Program-made: the position numbers and the translations under genes | Assembly: GCA_964017065.1 (NCBI GenBank) | Contig: OZ024790.1 | Coordinates: forward strand, 11,667,498 to 11,731,497 | Source of the DNA: Haliclona indistincta | Taxonomy: Eukaryota; Porifera; Demospongiae; Haplosclerida; Chalinidae | Length of the DNA stretch: 64,000 nucleotides | Direction of reading: 5' to 3' | The notes under the pieces: model-generated | The model's input: only the letters and a program-made list of their open reading frames with translations | Database searches by the model: none | Told to the model about the DNA's origin: nothing | In this document: positions 36,053 through 47,436 of the stretch, one piece after another | How the letters are laid out: every line of letters begins with the position of its first letter | Position numbering within the stretch: position 1 is the stretch's first letter

Positions 36053-36429
36053 TACTTCCCGCCAACATGTGATATAACTTACTTGTACCATGCTAAATTT
36101 AGCGTTTATGACTTCACTCGCTAAAAAACGCTAAAATTATTGGTCGCTAATAATACAGGTTTTAAGGTAACAAGAGATTGAGTACCGTATACTAATTTTA
36201 GAGGCTGACTGTTATTTAAGCAAGTTTGATTTGAGGATCTATGTGTATATCTCGAGTTATGATCCGCTCAGAGTCTACATAGTCAAGGATGGTCTGGTCA
36301 GATTCGCAACATGCAAATACTCACATAGTAACAAGAGACTGAGTACGTTATACTAATTTTAGCAGGTGGCTGTTATTTAATGAGATTCATGCTCGTTAGC
36401 AAACATTCATGCTCGTTAGCAAACATTTG

Positions 36430-37037
36430 TTAGGGTGCAGACCCTAACAACCATTAAATTATTCAGGAATGTACAAGTTGGACATTATTACACACCACAA
36501 ATGATATTCACTGTTTATACAAGCACGTTAACAATACTAATAAGTGACAGTAGCCAGGCGAGATCGCGAACAATACATTCCTCAATAAAACTCTGTCTGT
36601 GGTCTTCAGAATAGACCCAAACTTAGATATATGACTATTAGCGACCAGATAAAGACCTTAACGTAGAGTTTTTTTTAATAAACACACTCTGAGTAGAAAA
36701 ACCACGAGGTAAGCAGCTCATAATCGCACTTTCAAGCACAATACACGAAAAAGCTCTACGTTACTGCCTTCGCCTTGTTGAAGTACGTATATATCCCAAA
36801 TCTGAAGTTCTACTGCCTGAGTGAACGAAAGTTTTATTAGCCTAAGCGTTGTATCTAGCCGTGCCCGTCACGTTTCCGTCTGGCACTTTCAGCGCTCATA
36901 GTTTGCAATGTATACAGCCTTCGCCAGTCTTGTAGCATAGGTCTTTGGTTTCTTGGAATATCAGCAGTAGTTTCTGAGATACAGTCCCCTAGCAACCAGC
37001 CAAAAATACATGCGTGGGCGTGACACTGCACCCTTAA
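36430..37037. mobile_element. TIR element in the left arm of the giant palindrome
   Basis: ttagggtgcag at 36430-36440 pairs with ctgcacccttaa at 37026-37037. The right arm lacks this sequence at the mirrored position and holds a different element there (42615-42953). The right border is ttaa, which suggests a TTAA-targeting (piggyBac-like) element. The interior is non-coding. Confidence 0.7.
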
Positions 37038-37257
37038 GGTGGCGGGATACCATTTTAATGAGATTCATGACTTTGCAAGTGGCTATTTCTTTTTAAGCCA
37101 AGTCTATCTGTGCAGACGGAGTTGCAGTGTGCGCTTTGTTTGTCTATAGATAGGCATCGATAATAGCAAGTTTCAGCCACGTAGTGTTCGCCATCACGGA
37201 ACGACGAGCTCGCCTGTGAAGACTAAACACGATCGAGTTTTTACAATTTTTCTTTAG

Positions 37258-37503
37258 TTGTGTGAAACGTACGAAGCTAAAACTGCTCATGCAAGCTCAT
37301 CTTCCATTCGTGGAGGAGCCTGTGTATCGATTTCGCCGAGCAATGCTCGTACGCGATACTGCAGCTACGTACTGCCAGACAGTACAGAGTACGCAGCTGT
37401 AGTATCGCGTGCGAGCATTGCTCGGCGAAATCGATACACAGGCTCCTCCACGAATGGAAGATGAGCTTGCATGAGCAGTTTTAGCTTCGTACGTTTCACA
37501 CAA
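37258..37503. mobile_element. hairpin MITE in the left arm, absent from the right arm
   Basis: ttgtgtgaaacgtacgaagc is mirrored by gcttcgtacgtttcacacaa, with pairing over about 110 bases per arm. At the mirrored place in the right arm (about 42390-42400) the sequence is uninterrupted. tag lies on each side (37255-37257, 37504-37506), but the empty site does not show a clean duplication. The facing 68- and 72-codon frames are two sides of the hairpin. Confidence 0.85.
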
Positions 37504-38436
37504 TAGTACAGGCAAATTAGAGTTTGACCTCAGACTAATTGCAACACAAACATTTTCAACTGTTTTCTACACAGAAAAATGTCCTCTATAACATACTAAA
37601 AGTCCTAAGGAATCCCGTGAGGGGAAGTATCAAAAATTGTATGTTTTTTAAACCAACATCATTAATAATTCATGAGTTGAGTATTTTGACATAGTCTATA
37701 ATAACTCCGGTTTTTTTATAGCTATAAGCCTCCTAGAAGTTTTTAAACATTCAATAGGTCAAGTAAAAAGTATTTCTTTGATAATTTTTGAACAATACAT
37801 GTATAATTGTGACAAAGTCCTTTGTCTTTGTGTAGCCTGTGGTAAGAGTACTAAGTAGGTGTTAACTGTCTTTGGTTAGTTGTGTAGTTTTGTGTTATTG
37901 TATCTTGGTCCTTAGTGGTGTGTCTGTTAGTTTTGTATTGCTGATTGGTCTGTTTGTGAGTTTTCGTATCTGAGTTGTTAGTATTTAAGTGTGTCTTCTA
38001 AGGAATTTTATCAATCTAAGTCGCGGAAAACTTGAAATCGCGACAATAATGTTCTCTGTCAATCTATTTAATCCATACTATCTTCATCATCATGGTCTGA
38101 GTTTGTGCAACCAGATCCCTTGCAGTTGCCACATGCAAGAGAGAACATTATATTATGCAGTTTACAAGTACACCTCATGCTGCTACAATCAGTCTGGCAG
38201 TTAAAACCTGATTACATGTATAGTAGTTCTTCTGGTGCTGGAGGCAAGTCAGTGAGTATTGGGTTTCTTCATTTTCTTTCCTCTACTGGAGAAAGATCAT
38301 CCGCGGTGCGCTTTACACTGCTGTATCTGAAGGTATATACACGGAGGCTGGAATAATTCTTTGCCGCTGATGTAGGTGATAAAGTCTGAGACTGGTACAT
38401 TTTGGTAGCGATCTGACTTGAACTTTTTGAGCTTTC

Positions 38437-40366
38437 TGGTAGTGCAATAGTGTGTATTAGGAGAGTAGTGTAACAATGCAACAGAGTCACTGGTAGTGCA
38501 ATAGTGTGTATTAGGAGATAGTGTAGCAATGGAATAGAGTCACTGGTAGTGCAATAGTGTATCAGGAGATAGTGTAACAATGGAATAGAGTCACTGGTAG
38601 TGCAATAGTGTGTATTAGGAGATAGTGTAACAATGCAACAGAGTCACTGGTAGTGCAACAGTGTGTATTAGTAGGAGATAGTGTAACAATGCAACAGAGT
38701 CACTGGTAGTACAATAGTGTGTATCAGGAGATAGTGTAACAATGGAACAGAGTCACTGGTAGTGCAATAGTGTGTACTAGGAGATAGTGGAGCAATGCAA
38801 CAGAGTCATTAACCCTCGGCGCATGCGCGAGGGTTACGGTACTTGCTTTGTCGTTCGGTCGGTCTGTCTGTCTGTCTCTTCTGCTACAGAGATCAGCGAT
38901 CGCTTCTACGCGTCAACTAAGGTATGAACAGGCTAAGCACGACCATGGCTTGCAATGTGACTCGTGGATTTTGCTAAAGTGCTTTCGTTCTTGAGTTATG
39001 GCTGGCTCACCTTGCATGACGGCCATCTTAGACTTCTCTGACAACAAAGGCGCCCATAGTTGACTACCTAGGTACTTGTAGATTCCATCTAAACAGCAGG
39101 ACAGCTCTGGGGGTGCGTAGACATCTCAAGAAAAAGCCTATCAAAGCCAAGAGCAATGGCTACCTACTCAGTGTTCACGGTCACGCCCACTTGACACACC
39201 TTGTCTCGATTGAATTGTGGTCAGCACTTTGCTGTCTTCTGGTTACATGTAGCAGTGCAGTTTCAATAGCAAGCAGGTTGGCTTCAGCTGCAAAGCTCCT
39301 TCTGCAAACCATAACTAAGGTGCTAACTCTACAATGTGCAACACGCCGAGGGTTTCGTGAAATCTGTTCATTGGTAGTGCAATAGTGTGTATTAGTAGGA
39401 GATAGTGGAGCAATGCAACAGAGTCACTGGTAGTGCAATAGTGTATTAGGAGATAGTGGAACAATGCAACAGAGTCACTGGTAGTGCAATAGTGTGTATT
39501 AGGAGATAGTGTAACAATGCAACAGAGTCACTGGTAGTGCAATAGTGTATTAGGAGATAGTGTAACAATGCAACAGAGTCACTGGTAGTGCAACAGTGTG
39601 TATTAGGAGATAGTGTAACAATGCAACAGAGTCACTGGTAGTGCAATAGTGTATCAGGAGATAGTGTAACAATGGAACAGAGTCACTGGTAGTGCAATAG
39701 TGTGTATTAGGAGATAGTGTAACAATGCAACAGAGTCACTGGTAGTGCAACAGTGTGTATTAGTAGGAGATAGTGTAACAATGCAACAGAGTCACTGGTA
39801 GTACAATAGTGTGTATCAGGAGATAGTGGAACAATGCAACAGAGTCATTGGTAGTGCAATAGTGTGTACTAGGAGATAGTGGAGCAATGCAACAGAGTCA
39901 TTGGTAGTGCAATAGTGTGTATTAGTAGGAGATAGTGGAGCAATGCAACAGAGTCACTGGTAGTGCAATAGTGTATTAGGAGATAGTGGAACAATGCAAC
40001 AGAGTCACTGGTAGTGCAATAGTGTGTATTAGGAGATAGTGTAACAATGCAACAGAGTCACTGGTAGTGCAATAGTGTATTAGGAGATAGTGTAACAATG
40101 CAACAGAGTCACTGGTAGTGCAACAGTGTGTATTAGGAGATAGTGTAACAATGCAACAGAGTCACTGGTAGTGCAATAGTGTGTATTAGGAGATAGTGTA
40201 ACAATGCAACAGAGTCACTGGTAGTGCAATAGTGTATTAGGAGATAGTGGAACAATGCAACAAAGTCACTGGTAGTGCAATAGTGTGTATTAGTAGGAGA
40301 TAGTGTAACTATGGAACAGAGTCACTGGTAGTGCAATAGTGTGTATTAGGAGATAGTGTAACAATG
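38437..40366 (+). repeat. 53-bp tandem array, left side
   Basis: Unit: cactggtagtgcaatagtgt, then gtattaggagatagtgtaac, then aatgcaacagagt. Variant units of 51 and 56 bp occur (loss of gt, gain of gta). About 25 copies, interrupted by an insertion at 38811-39367. Some multi-unit blocks recur in the same order (39380-39590 and 39900-40130), showing block-wise expansion. Confidence 0.95.
38811..39367. mobile_element. 557-bp insertion in the 53-bp array with 5-bp target duplication
   Basis: The array is interrupted after cagagtcatt and resumes at tcattggtagtg, so tcatt is duplicated (38806-38810, 39368-39372). The insert starts aaccctcggcgcatgcgcga and has cgccgagggtt near its right end, followed by 13 extra bases. 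It carries a tctg/gtcg-rich stretch near 38850 and a 90-codon frame at 39113-39385 that I do not recognise. The mirrored arm has no such insert. Confidence 0.8.
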
Positions 40367-41450
40367 CATTGTTACACTATCTCCTAATACACACTATTGC
40401 ACTACCAGTGACTCTGTTCCATTCTTACACTACTCTCCTAATACACACTATTGCACTACCAGTGACTCTGTACCATTCTTATACTACTCTCCTAATACAC
40501 ACTATTGCACTACCAGTGACTCTTTGTTACACTACTCTCCTAGTACACACTATTGCACTACCAGTGACTCTTTGTTACACTACTCTCCTAGTACACACTA
40601 TTGCACTACCAGTAACTCTGTTGCATTGTTCCACTATCTCCTGATACACACTATTGTACTACCAGTGACTCTGTTGCATTGTTACACTATCTCCTACTAA
40701 TACACACTGTTGCACTACCAGTGACTCTGTTGCATTGCTCCACTATCTCCTAGTACACACTATCGTACTACCAGTGACTCTGTTGCATTGTTACACTATC
40801 TCCTACTAATACACACTATTGCACTACCAGTGACTCTGTACCATTCTTATACTACTCTCCTAATACACACTATTGCACTACCAGTGACTCTTTGTTACAC
40901 TACTCTCCTAGTACACACTATTGCACTACCAGTGACTCTTTGTTACACTACTCTCCTAGTACACACTATTGCACTACCAGTAACTCTGTTGCATTGTTCC
41001 ACTATCTCCTGATACACACTATTGTACTACCAGTGACTCTGTACCATTCTTATACTACTCTCCTAATACACACTATTGCACTACCAGTGACTCTTTGTTA
41101 CACTACTCTCCTAGTACACACTATTGCACTACCAGTGACTCTTTGTTACACTACTCTCCTAGTACACACTATTGCACTACCAGTAACTCTGTTGCATTGT
41201 TCCACTATCTCCTGATACACACTATTGTACTACCAGTGACTCTGTTGCATTGTTACACTATCTCCTACTAATACACACTGTTGCACTACCAGTGACTCTG
41301 TTGCATTGCTCCACTATCTCCTAGTACACACTATCGTACTACCAGTGACTCTGTTCCATTGTTACACTATCTCCTGATACGCTATTGCACTACCAGTGAC
41401 TCTGTTGCATTGTTACACTATCTCCTAATACACACTATTGCACTACCAGA
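40367..41450 (-). repeat. 53-bp tandem array, right side (inverted)
   Basis: The same unit as the left array in reverse orientation, about 20 copies, starting exactly at the axis. A three-unit block (ending gttccactatctcctgat) is duplicated at 40840-41020 and 41040-41225. Confidence 0.95.
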
Positions 41451-42614
41451 AAGCTCAAAAAGTTCAAGTCAGATCGCTACCAAAATGTACCAGTCTCAGA
41501 CTTTATCACCTACATCAGCGGCAAAGAATTATTCCAGCCTCCGTGTATATACCTTCAGATACAGCAGTGTAAAGCGCACCGCGGATGATCTTTCTCTAGT
41601 AGAGGAAAGAAAATGAAGAAACCCAATACTCACTGACTTGCCTCCAGCACCAGAAGAACTACTATACATGTAATCAGGTTTTAACTGCCAGACTGATTGT
41701 AGCAGCATGAGGTGTACTTGTAAACTGCATAATATAATGTTCTCTCTTGCATGTGGCAACTGCAAGGGATCTGGTTGTACAAACTCAGACCATGATGATG
41801 AAGATAGTATGGATTAAACAGATTGACAGAGAACATTATTGTCACGATTTCAAGTTTTCCGCGACTTAGATTGATAAAATTCCTTAGAACACACACTTAA
41901 ATACTAACAACTCAGATACGAAAACTCACAAACAGACCAATCAGCAATACAAAACTAACAGACACACCACTAAAGACCAAGATACAATAACACAAAACTA
42001 CACAACTAACCAAAGACAGTTAACACCTACTTAGTACTCTTACCACAGGCTACACAAAGACAAAGGACTTTGTCACAATTATACATGTATTGTTCAATAA
42101 TTATCAAAGAAATACTTTTTACTTGACCTATTGAATGTTTAAAAACTTCTAGGAGGCTTATAGCTATAAAAAAACCGGAGTTATTATAGACTATGTCAAA
42201 ATACTCAACTCATGAATTATTAATGATGATGATTTAAAAAACATTCAAGTTTTGATACTTCCCCTCACGGGATTGCTTAGGACTTTTAGTATGTTATAGA
42301 GGACATTTTTCTGTGTAGGAAACAGTTGAAAATTTTTGTGTTGCAATTAGTCTGAAGTTGACCCATTTTTTTCCATAAATTGCCTGTACTACAACTAAGG
42401 AAAAATTGTAAAAACTCGATCGTGTTTAGTCCTCACAGGCGAGCTCGTCGTTCCGTGATGGCGAACACTACGTGGCTGAAACTTGCTATTATCGATGCCT
42501 ATCTATAGACAAACAAAGCGCACACTGCAACTCCGTCTGCACAGATAGACTTGGCTTAAAAAGAAATAGCCACTTGCAAAGTCATGAATCTCATTAAAAT
42601 GGTATCCCGCCACC

Positions 42615-42953
42615 TTAATGCTATGCATTTATGGGGCGAGCCTGAGCTTTTACAGATCGCGTCAGATCAGATCGATAATACAACACGTCTCTCTCTCCGG
42701 CAGACTTACCTGGCGTTTGCTCTTGTACGAGACAAGAGTACTTCTACAAAACGACGACGAGCAGCAGAGTCACCCGATCAACGAGAGACGACTGGAGCGA
42801 CAAAAAGAATACCATTGAGAATACCGGAGATGAAAGAGAGCAACAGAGCAAACGCCAGGTAAGTCTGCCGGAGAGAGAGACGTGTTGTATTATCGATCTG
42901 ATCTGACGCGATCTGTAAAAGCTCAGGCTCGCCCCATAAATGCATAGCATTAA
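42615..42953. mobile_element. hairpin element in the right arm, flanked by ttaa
   Basis: ttaatgctatgcatttatgg is mirrored by ccataaatgcatagcattaa. The arms pair over about 130 bases (gatcgcgtcagatcagatcg, cacgtctctctctccggc), with a short central loop encoding nothing recognisable. The ttaa on both sides fits a TTAA target duplication. The left arm carries a different insert at the mirrored TTAA. Confidence 0.85.
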
Positions 42954-43296
42954 CTAGTTACTATGGTTTCCCAGTAACAATGTTTGCTAACGAGCAGGAA
43001 TCTCATTAAATAACAGCCACTTGCTAAAATTAGTATAAGGTACTCAATCTCTTGTTACTATGTGAGTATTTGCATGTTGCGAATCTGACCAGACCATCCT
43101 TGACTATGTAGACTCTGAGCGGGTCATAACTCGAGATATACACATAGATCCTCAAATCAAACTTGCTTAAATAACAGCCACCCTCTAAAATTAGTATACG
43201 GTACTCAATCTCTTGTTACCTTAAAAAACCAGTATTATTAGCGACCAATAATTTTAGCGTTTTTTAGCGAGTGAAGTCATAAACGCTAAATTTAGC

Positions 43297-43600
43297 AAGC
43301 GCTAAAATTTAACTTTAATGAGATTCATTCTACATAGCTGTGGTTTAGCAGTAATAATGACTATGAATCTCATTATATAACGGCCAAACCGTAAATGTCT
43401 TTCATCGCAAAACGCTAAATTAAGTGGTCGCTAATAATACTGGTTTAAAGGTACTCAGTCTCTTGTTATTATGTGAGTATTTGCATGTTGCGAATCTGAC
43501 CAGACCATCCTAGAATATGTAGACCCTGAGTGGGTTATAACTTGAGATATAAACATAGATCCTCAAATCAAACTTGCTACCAGTAATCAGGAATGGATTA
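43297..43600. repeat. direct repeat of the palindrome's outer end
   Basis: 43420-43590 repeats 43020-43170 (tcgctaataatactggttt, atgtgagtatttgcatgttg, ctgaccagaccatcc). The left side has a parallel duplication (36165-36290 and 36330-36360). The terminal segment therefore exists in several direct and inverted copies. Confidence 0.8.
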
Positions 43601-44039
43601 GACAGATATCTGTAGAAAAAAAACATGAGCTATAATAGACCATGCAATGGTACAGTAGTCTACTAGACAGATACCATACTGCCATAGCAGAGAGACACTA
43701 CACAGTGGTTAATATAATGGTCTACAACAACTATAGTCCAGACATTGAGAATTATTGTATGAATAGCAAAAATGTGATGTGAGAGTTGATATGACCATGA
43801 ATAGTGGTGACTCACTTCTGCACAACTATGGGTCTTTTCTTGAAGATTTGCTTCTACTGATGTACCTCCCTGATTCCTATACCACGTGCAGATGCAGGTG
43901 GTTTCACAATAAAATCAACCCCTTGTTAATATCAGCCATTGTGGTCTATTGAGTTTGGCTTTGGTCCTTTGGAGCACAATCTCTGTGCCTTTATTACGTA
44001 ATAACTGACATTTTCACATAGTTTTTTCTTGTTTTTCAG
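43601..44039. other. non-coding stretch before exon copy D
   Basis: 43960-44039 resembles the intron sequence upstream of the 34265 exon (gtgcctttattacg, tgacattttcacata). No gene. Confidence 0.6.
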
Positions 44040-44106
44040 ACCGCACCCCTCTGTTACCATTGATACCAGGCAGTGGAGAGCTAGTGGAGGCTAACTATGT
44101 CATCAG
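44040..44106 (+). pseudogene. isolated intact copy of the 67-nt ABCD3-like exon
   Basis: Identical in frame to 34265-34331 except that one codon reads gct instead of act. It has tttttcag before and gtaagt after, a better donor than the other copies. No neighbouring ABCD3 exon is seen. It could be spliced to the 190-nt exon at 32665-32854, but lies 11 kb away across the giant palindrome. Confidence 0.75.
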
Positions 44107-44229
44107 GTAAGTTAACATAGATTAATCCTTTCTCTCATTCTCTGTTCAATTATTATTATAACTCACATAAACCCATATACACATTATCAACATATACAAA
44201 TTCAAGTACACAATGCTTGTAGTCTATTT

Positions 44230-45487
44230 TCATTGTTTGTTAGTATCAGTGAGTGTGATCTTCTTTTCTCCATGAGCCCAGACCAGTATACAGTAGTTGT
44301 CAGCTCTGGTGGTACAGGGCTGGTATACTGTAGTCAGTGTGGTCCAGTGGTCAGTAGCAGCAGGCAGTGTAGTAGCCACTACTAGCTGACTGGTCCTCAG
44401 TGCTGCTTCACTACACTGAGACACAACACATACAGTATATCACACTGTGAGCTAGCCATGCAGCTGTAGCCACTGGTGGGTGAGTGAGGCTTACTAGTGC
44501 TGTGGAGTAGCTTTCAGTTGAGAGAGTGTGTCCAGTGACTAGCTGACTGGTCTCTACACTATTATACTGCTCAGCTTGTACTGGTTTACTGTACTCCATT
44601 ACTGAATGAGTAGTATAATATATTATACAGCAAAGGTAGTTTGGTTGATTGCTAAACTTGAGAGAGGAATTAGTTCAATATACTGTACTCACCTTATCTG
44701 CTCAACTCTGGTCTTTACTGCTATAATGCATAGTGCAGGATCCTTTTATACTCACTTCCACAACAATTTTATTTCCACCCACACATACCATGTTATCAGG
44801 ATATGTATACTCATGTCATGTTAGCTAGTCAGTGTGATTAACTTATACGCTACCAGGTCTTCAAATGCCCAGTGTACACAAACTTGACACAAAGTCATCA
44901 CAATTTCTGATGTAGCAATTTTTTACCAGACAATACAACTTACACTATCTGGAACCGATCTGGAACACATAAATCCTCACCACCAAGGCTAACCTGAGAA
45001 CACTATCACAACAAACCAAACAGCTACCAAACCATTGTGTGGGCATAAGAGACTACTATGGCTCATAGATCATGGCATGCATGGTTCTCGTTTCCATGGC
45101 ATAAATTCTCCTCAAACATTGCCTCAACCAACAAATTATGCTTGTAATTTACTTGTCAAGAACCATTCAGTTCTGCATGTGCTGGTCTGTGTTTTAGGTT
45201 CAGACTTTATTGAGATTATAGATAGCAATTTGTGTTTGAGTTGGTTTTGTCACAGTTTGTTTGTTTATGCCCACACACTGTCAATCAAACCTGTGTCATG
45301 CTGAAACTGCTTACCCAGCAATACTGATCGTACAATTTGGTGCACCAGAACATGATCGCATTTAGATTGTCGGCATTCAGAGATAATTATATTCATGATA
45401 CATTGACAGTGTGTGGGCATAAACAAACAAACCCTGACAAAACCAACTCAGCTTGTACTGGTTTACTGTACTCCATTACTGAATGTT
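44230..45487. repeat. composite block L(long) - internal - L fragment (copy 2)
   Basis: A long-form L (44230-44610), a shortened internal block (44611-45448), and a 39-bp fragment of a second L (45449-45487). The right flank from 45490 equals the right flank of the single L at 22213-22463. The internal part carries a local inversion (45286-45401). Confidence 0.75.
45239..45449. other. micro-inversion bounded by a 47-bp inverted repeat
   Basis: gagttggttttgtcacag...cacacactgtcaat (45239-45285) is mirrored at 45402-45449. The enclosed segment (gctgaaactgcttacccagc) is the reverse complement of 50220-50280 and of the same place in the other sibling blocks. So only this copy has the segment inverted. 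Confidence 0.85.
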
Positions 45488-46559
45488 ATGAGACAAAAAT
45501 AATACCAAATTCTTTTCACACTATTTTCAACAGGTCTGTATTAGCTTACCTTGTTCACTCACTCTTGTAAGGAAGTAAATGTTTCAGGTTGGAATGGTAT
45601 ACCACTATACTGCTTATACTCTGTTAGTTACTGCAGTTTGGTTTGCTCAACTGCTTTATATAGCTCCCACTCTGGCAAGTAGCCAATTATACTACACTGC
45701 TGTGTCTGCCTGTACCCAAATGTAAACACACAAACTTGGAGCTGGTCTTGTGCGTGAACTATTTGCAGTCCTTGAAGAGGAAGCATCATTACACTTACAG
45801 CTGACAAAGAATGGCTGCCAAATATGACATGACACGTACCGCAGTTTTGGTAGGCTATTCCGAGAACAAGCCATTTAACACAACCTAAGCATTCCATGCT
45901 CATAATTATGTATCATCTTAATAGGTAAAATTAATTTATACAGTATACATACATAATTATTGGGTGTTCATTCATAAAGTCAATGTTTAGTGTAATCTTT
46001 AGACTTTAGCACAAAATTTTGCATTAATGTTTTACATAAAATGTTTTTAAATGTTTCGCCGCTACAATATTATTTAACTGGGTTTAGGCATTTATAGTGT
46101 CTCGTCACTTTTCAGTGTTTGGTAGTAGCAGTCTTTTCTCTGTGAGCCCAGACCAGCATGTTCACACTCCCTGGTGGGTCATCAGTAGCTTGATGTGCAG
46201 TTGCAAAGATGTCTTGACTGTTCGATGCTGTTTGCTGTGTGATGTGTCCAGTGTGTTCCACTGCTTGTCTACTGGTATCCATTGACTAGCTACAGTAATG
46301 TTGTGCTTAGACAGAATAAAAAAGTATTTGTAACTAACTTGAACTGACCACAGCAACAAACAGTAGATCCATCGCCCGCAGAAGCATAAAGATCTGGTAC
46401 ATATTTTATGTAGACTTCAAAACTAATCTTATGCAGATTAGTAGTAGTCTCGTCCCCCAGACCCTTCAATGGAGGAGGCAAGGTTTGGTGCATTGGCTGG
46501 GGCTCACTAGGAATTCAGGAATGTGATGGGCGGGGCTGAAATACTTAGTGTTGTTGACC
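45488..46559. other. non-coding; contains a relic of L
   Basis: 45490-45670 duplicates 22475-22650. 46110-46285 is a diverged L (tctgtgagcccagaccagc, gtccagtgtgttccact). A 91-codon minus frame at 45628-45903 is not recognised. Confidence 0.55.
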
Positions 46560-47429
46560 CATAGATTTATGAGACTACGTAACCGGGATTGGAAACGACA
46601 GTCTGATGTCAATAGCAACGCGTACAAACCACGTGAAGCACTCCGTGTCTGATCGAAAAAGCTGATTTTTGGCTAATTTTTGGCCTTTGTGGCTCGTTTG
46701 CTGGAAAGCTCAAGGCGCTTCAAGAAATCCAACCAGCTTTTCAGACTCAATGCGCTCTCTTCTCGGTGATGGTAAAAATAACCGAGATCGCTTTAAAAGA
46801 GTCTTTTGCGTGCAGTTTTTCATTTCCAAACAAACAGTGCGTTTGCAGGGATCCCTCCTGTGAGTTACTGAAGCTTCTGGTGGTTTACTTGGTTGTTTCT
46901 AAGTGTCAACCAATGCCTGCTGTATAAAGTAGTGTGGTATTTGGCTGCATTAGCAATTTGTGTATAACAAAATTGTCGCTAGAGTAGAGAATTTAGCTGT
47001 TTTTAGTCGATTCACGGGAATCCCTTTTGGGACAATACCAAGCAACTGGAAGCCAAGACAGCCTTGCAGTTTAAAAGATCGACAATTGTTCCATACAACT
47101 GAATGAGTAGTACCATCGATCCATTTGTTTGTAGCATTCAGTGTGCCTGTGAAGTACCTGCTTTCTCGTTCGTTTCAAACCAAAACGGCCTGCTACAGTA
47201 TGAAAAATCGCTCAAGCTTCTATCTGCTCACAAACAAGCATCTCTGACATGTGAAGCCAATTCGCACAGCATCTGCTGTGTGTGTAGGTGTCTCCTTTCA
47301 GCGTTTGTCGTTTGACCGTTGCTGCGCCGCTGACAGCCATATTGCAAGTCCACCCTAGCAATGGACGCGGAGTGTTTCAACGCACACGCACCGTTTCCAA
47401 TCCCGGTTACGTAGTCTCATAAATCTATG
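46560..47429. mobile_element. TIR element, 870 bp, 7-bp target duplication
   Basis: catagatttatgagactacg continues into taaccgggattggaaacg at the left and is exactly mirrored at the right end. gttgacc is repeated at 46553-46559 and 47430-47436. The interior has no transposase; short frames at 46669-46863 and 47103-47315 are unrecognised. Seven to eight bases of duplication would fit hAT, but the ends do not start with cag. Confidence 0.9.
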
Positions 47430-47436
47430 GTTGACC

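Larger units (their letters stand above)
36092..43296. repeat. 7.2-kb giant palindrome (foldback structure)
   Basis: Left arm 36092-40366 and right arm 40367-43296 are reverse complements, interrupted only by unequal insertions. Outer ends: gctaaatttagcgtttatg and its inverse. The middle part (37510-38440 against 41440-42370) differs at few positions; for example, the 71-codon frame at 37989-38204 has a near-identical mirror at 41681-41896. Inner arms are arrays of a 53-bp unit that reverse direction at the axis. The axis has no spacer (gtaacaatgcattgttac), and pairing is perfect for about 60 bases each side. No transposase is encoded. Mirrored open frames are copies of each other and carry no known domain. 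Confidence 0.92.

Noticed and set aside
37297..37515. Mirror-image open frames at 37258-37464 (+) and 37297-37515 (-), likewise 42618-42818 (+) and 42744-42950 (-)
   Set aside because: They are the two arms of hairpin elements read from opposite strands, not genes.
39113..39385. 90-codon frame in the insert at 38811-39367
   Set aside because: It runs out of the element into the 53-bp array and has no recognisable domain.
40369..41215. Frames with repeated IHTIALPVTL-type peptides
   Set aside because: Translation of the tandem array only; interrupted wherever unit length changes.
38437..41450. A CRISPR-like regular array
   Set aside because: Units are contiguous 53-bp tandem copies without unique spacers, and the genome is eukaryotic.
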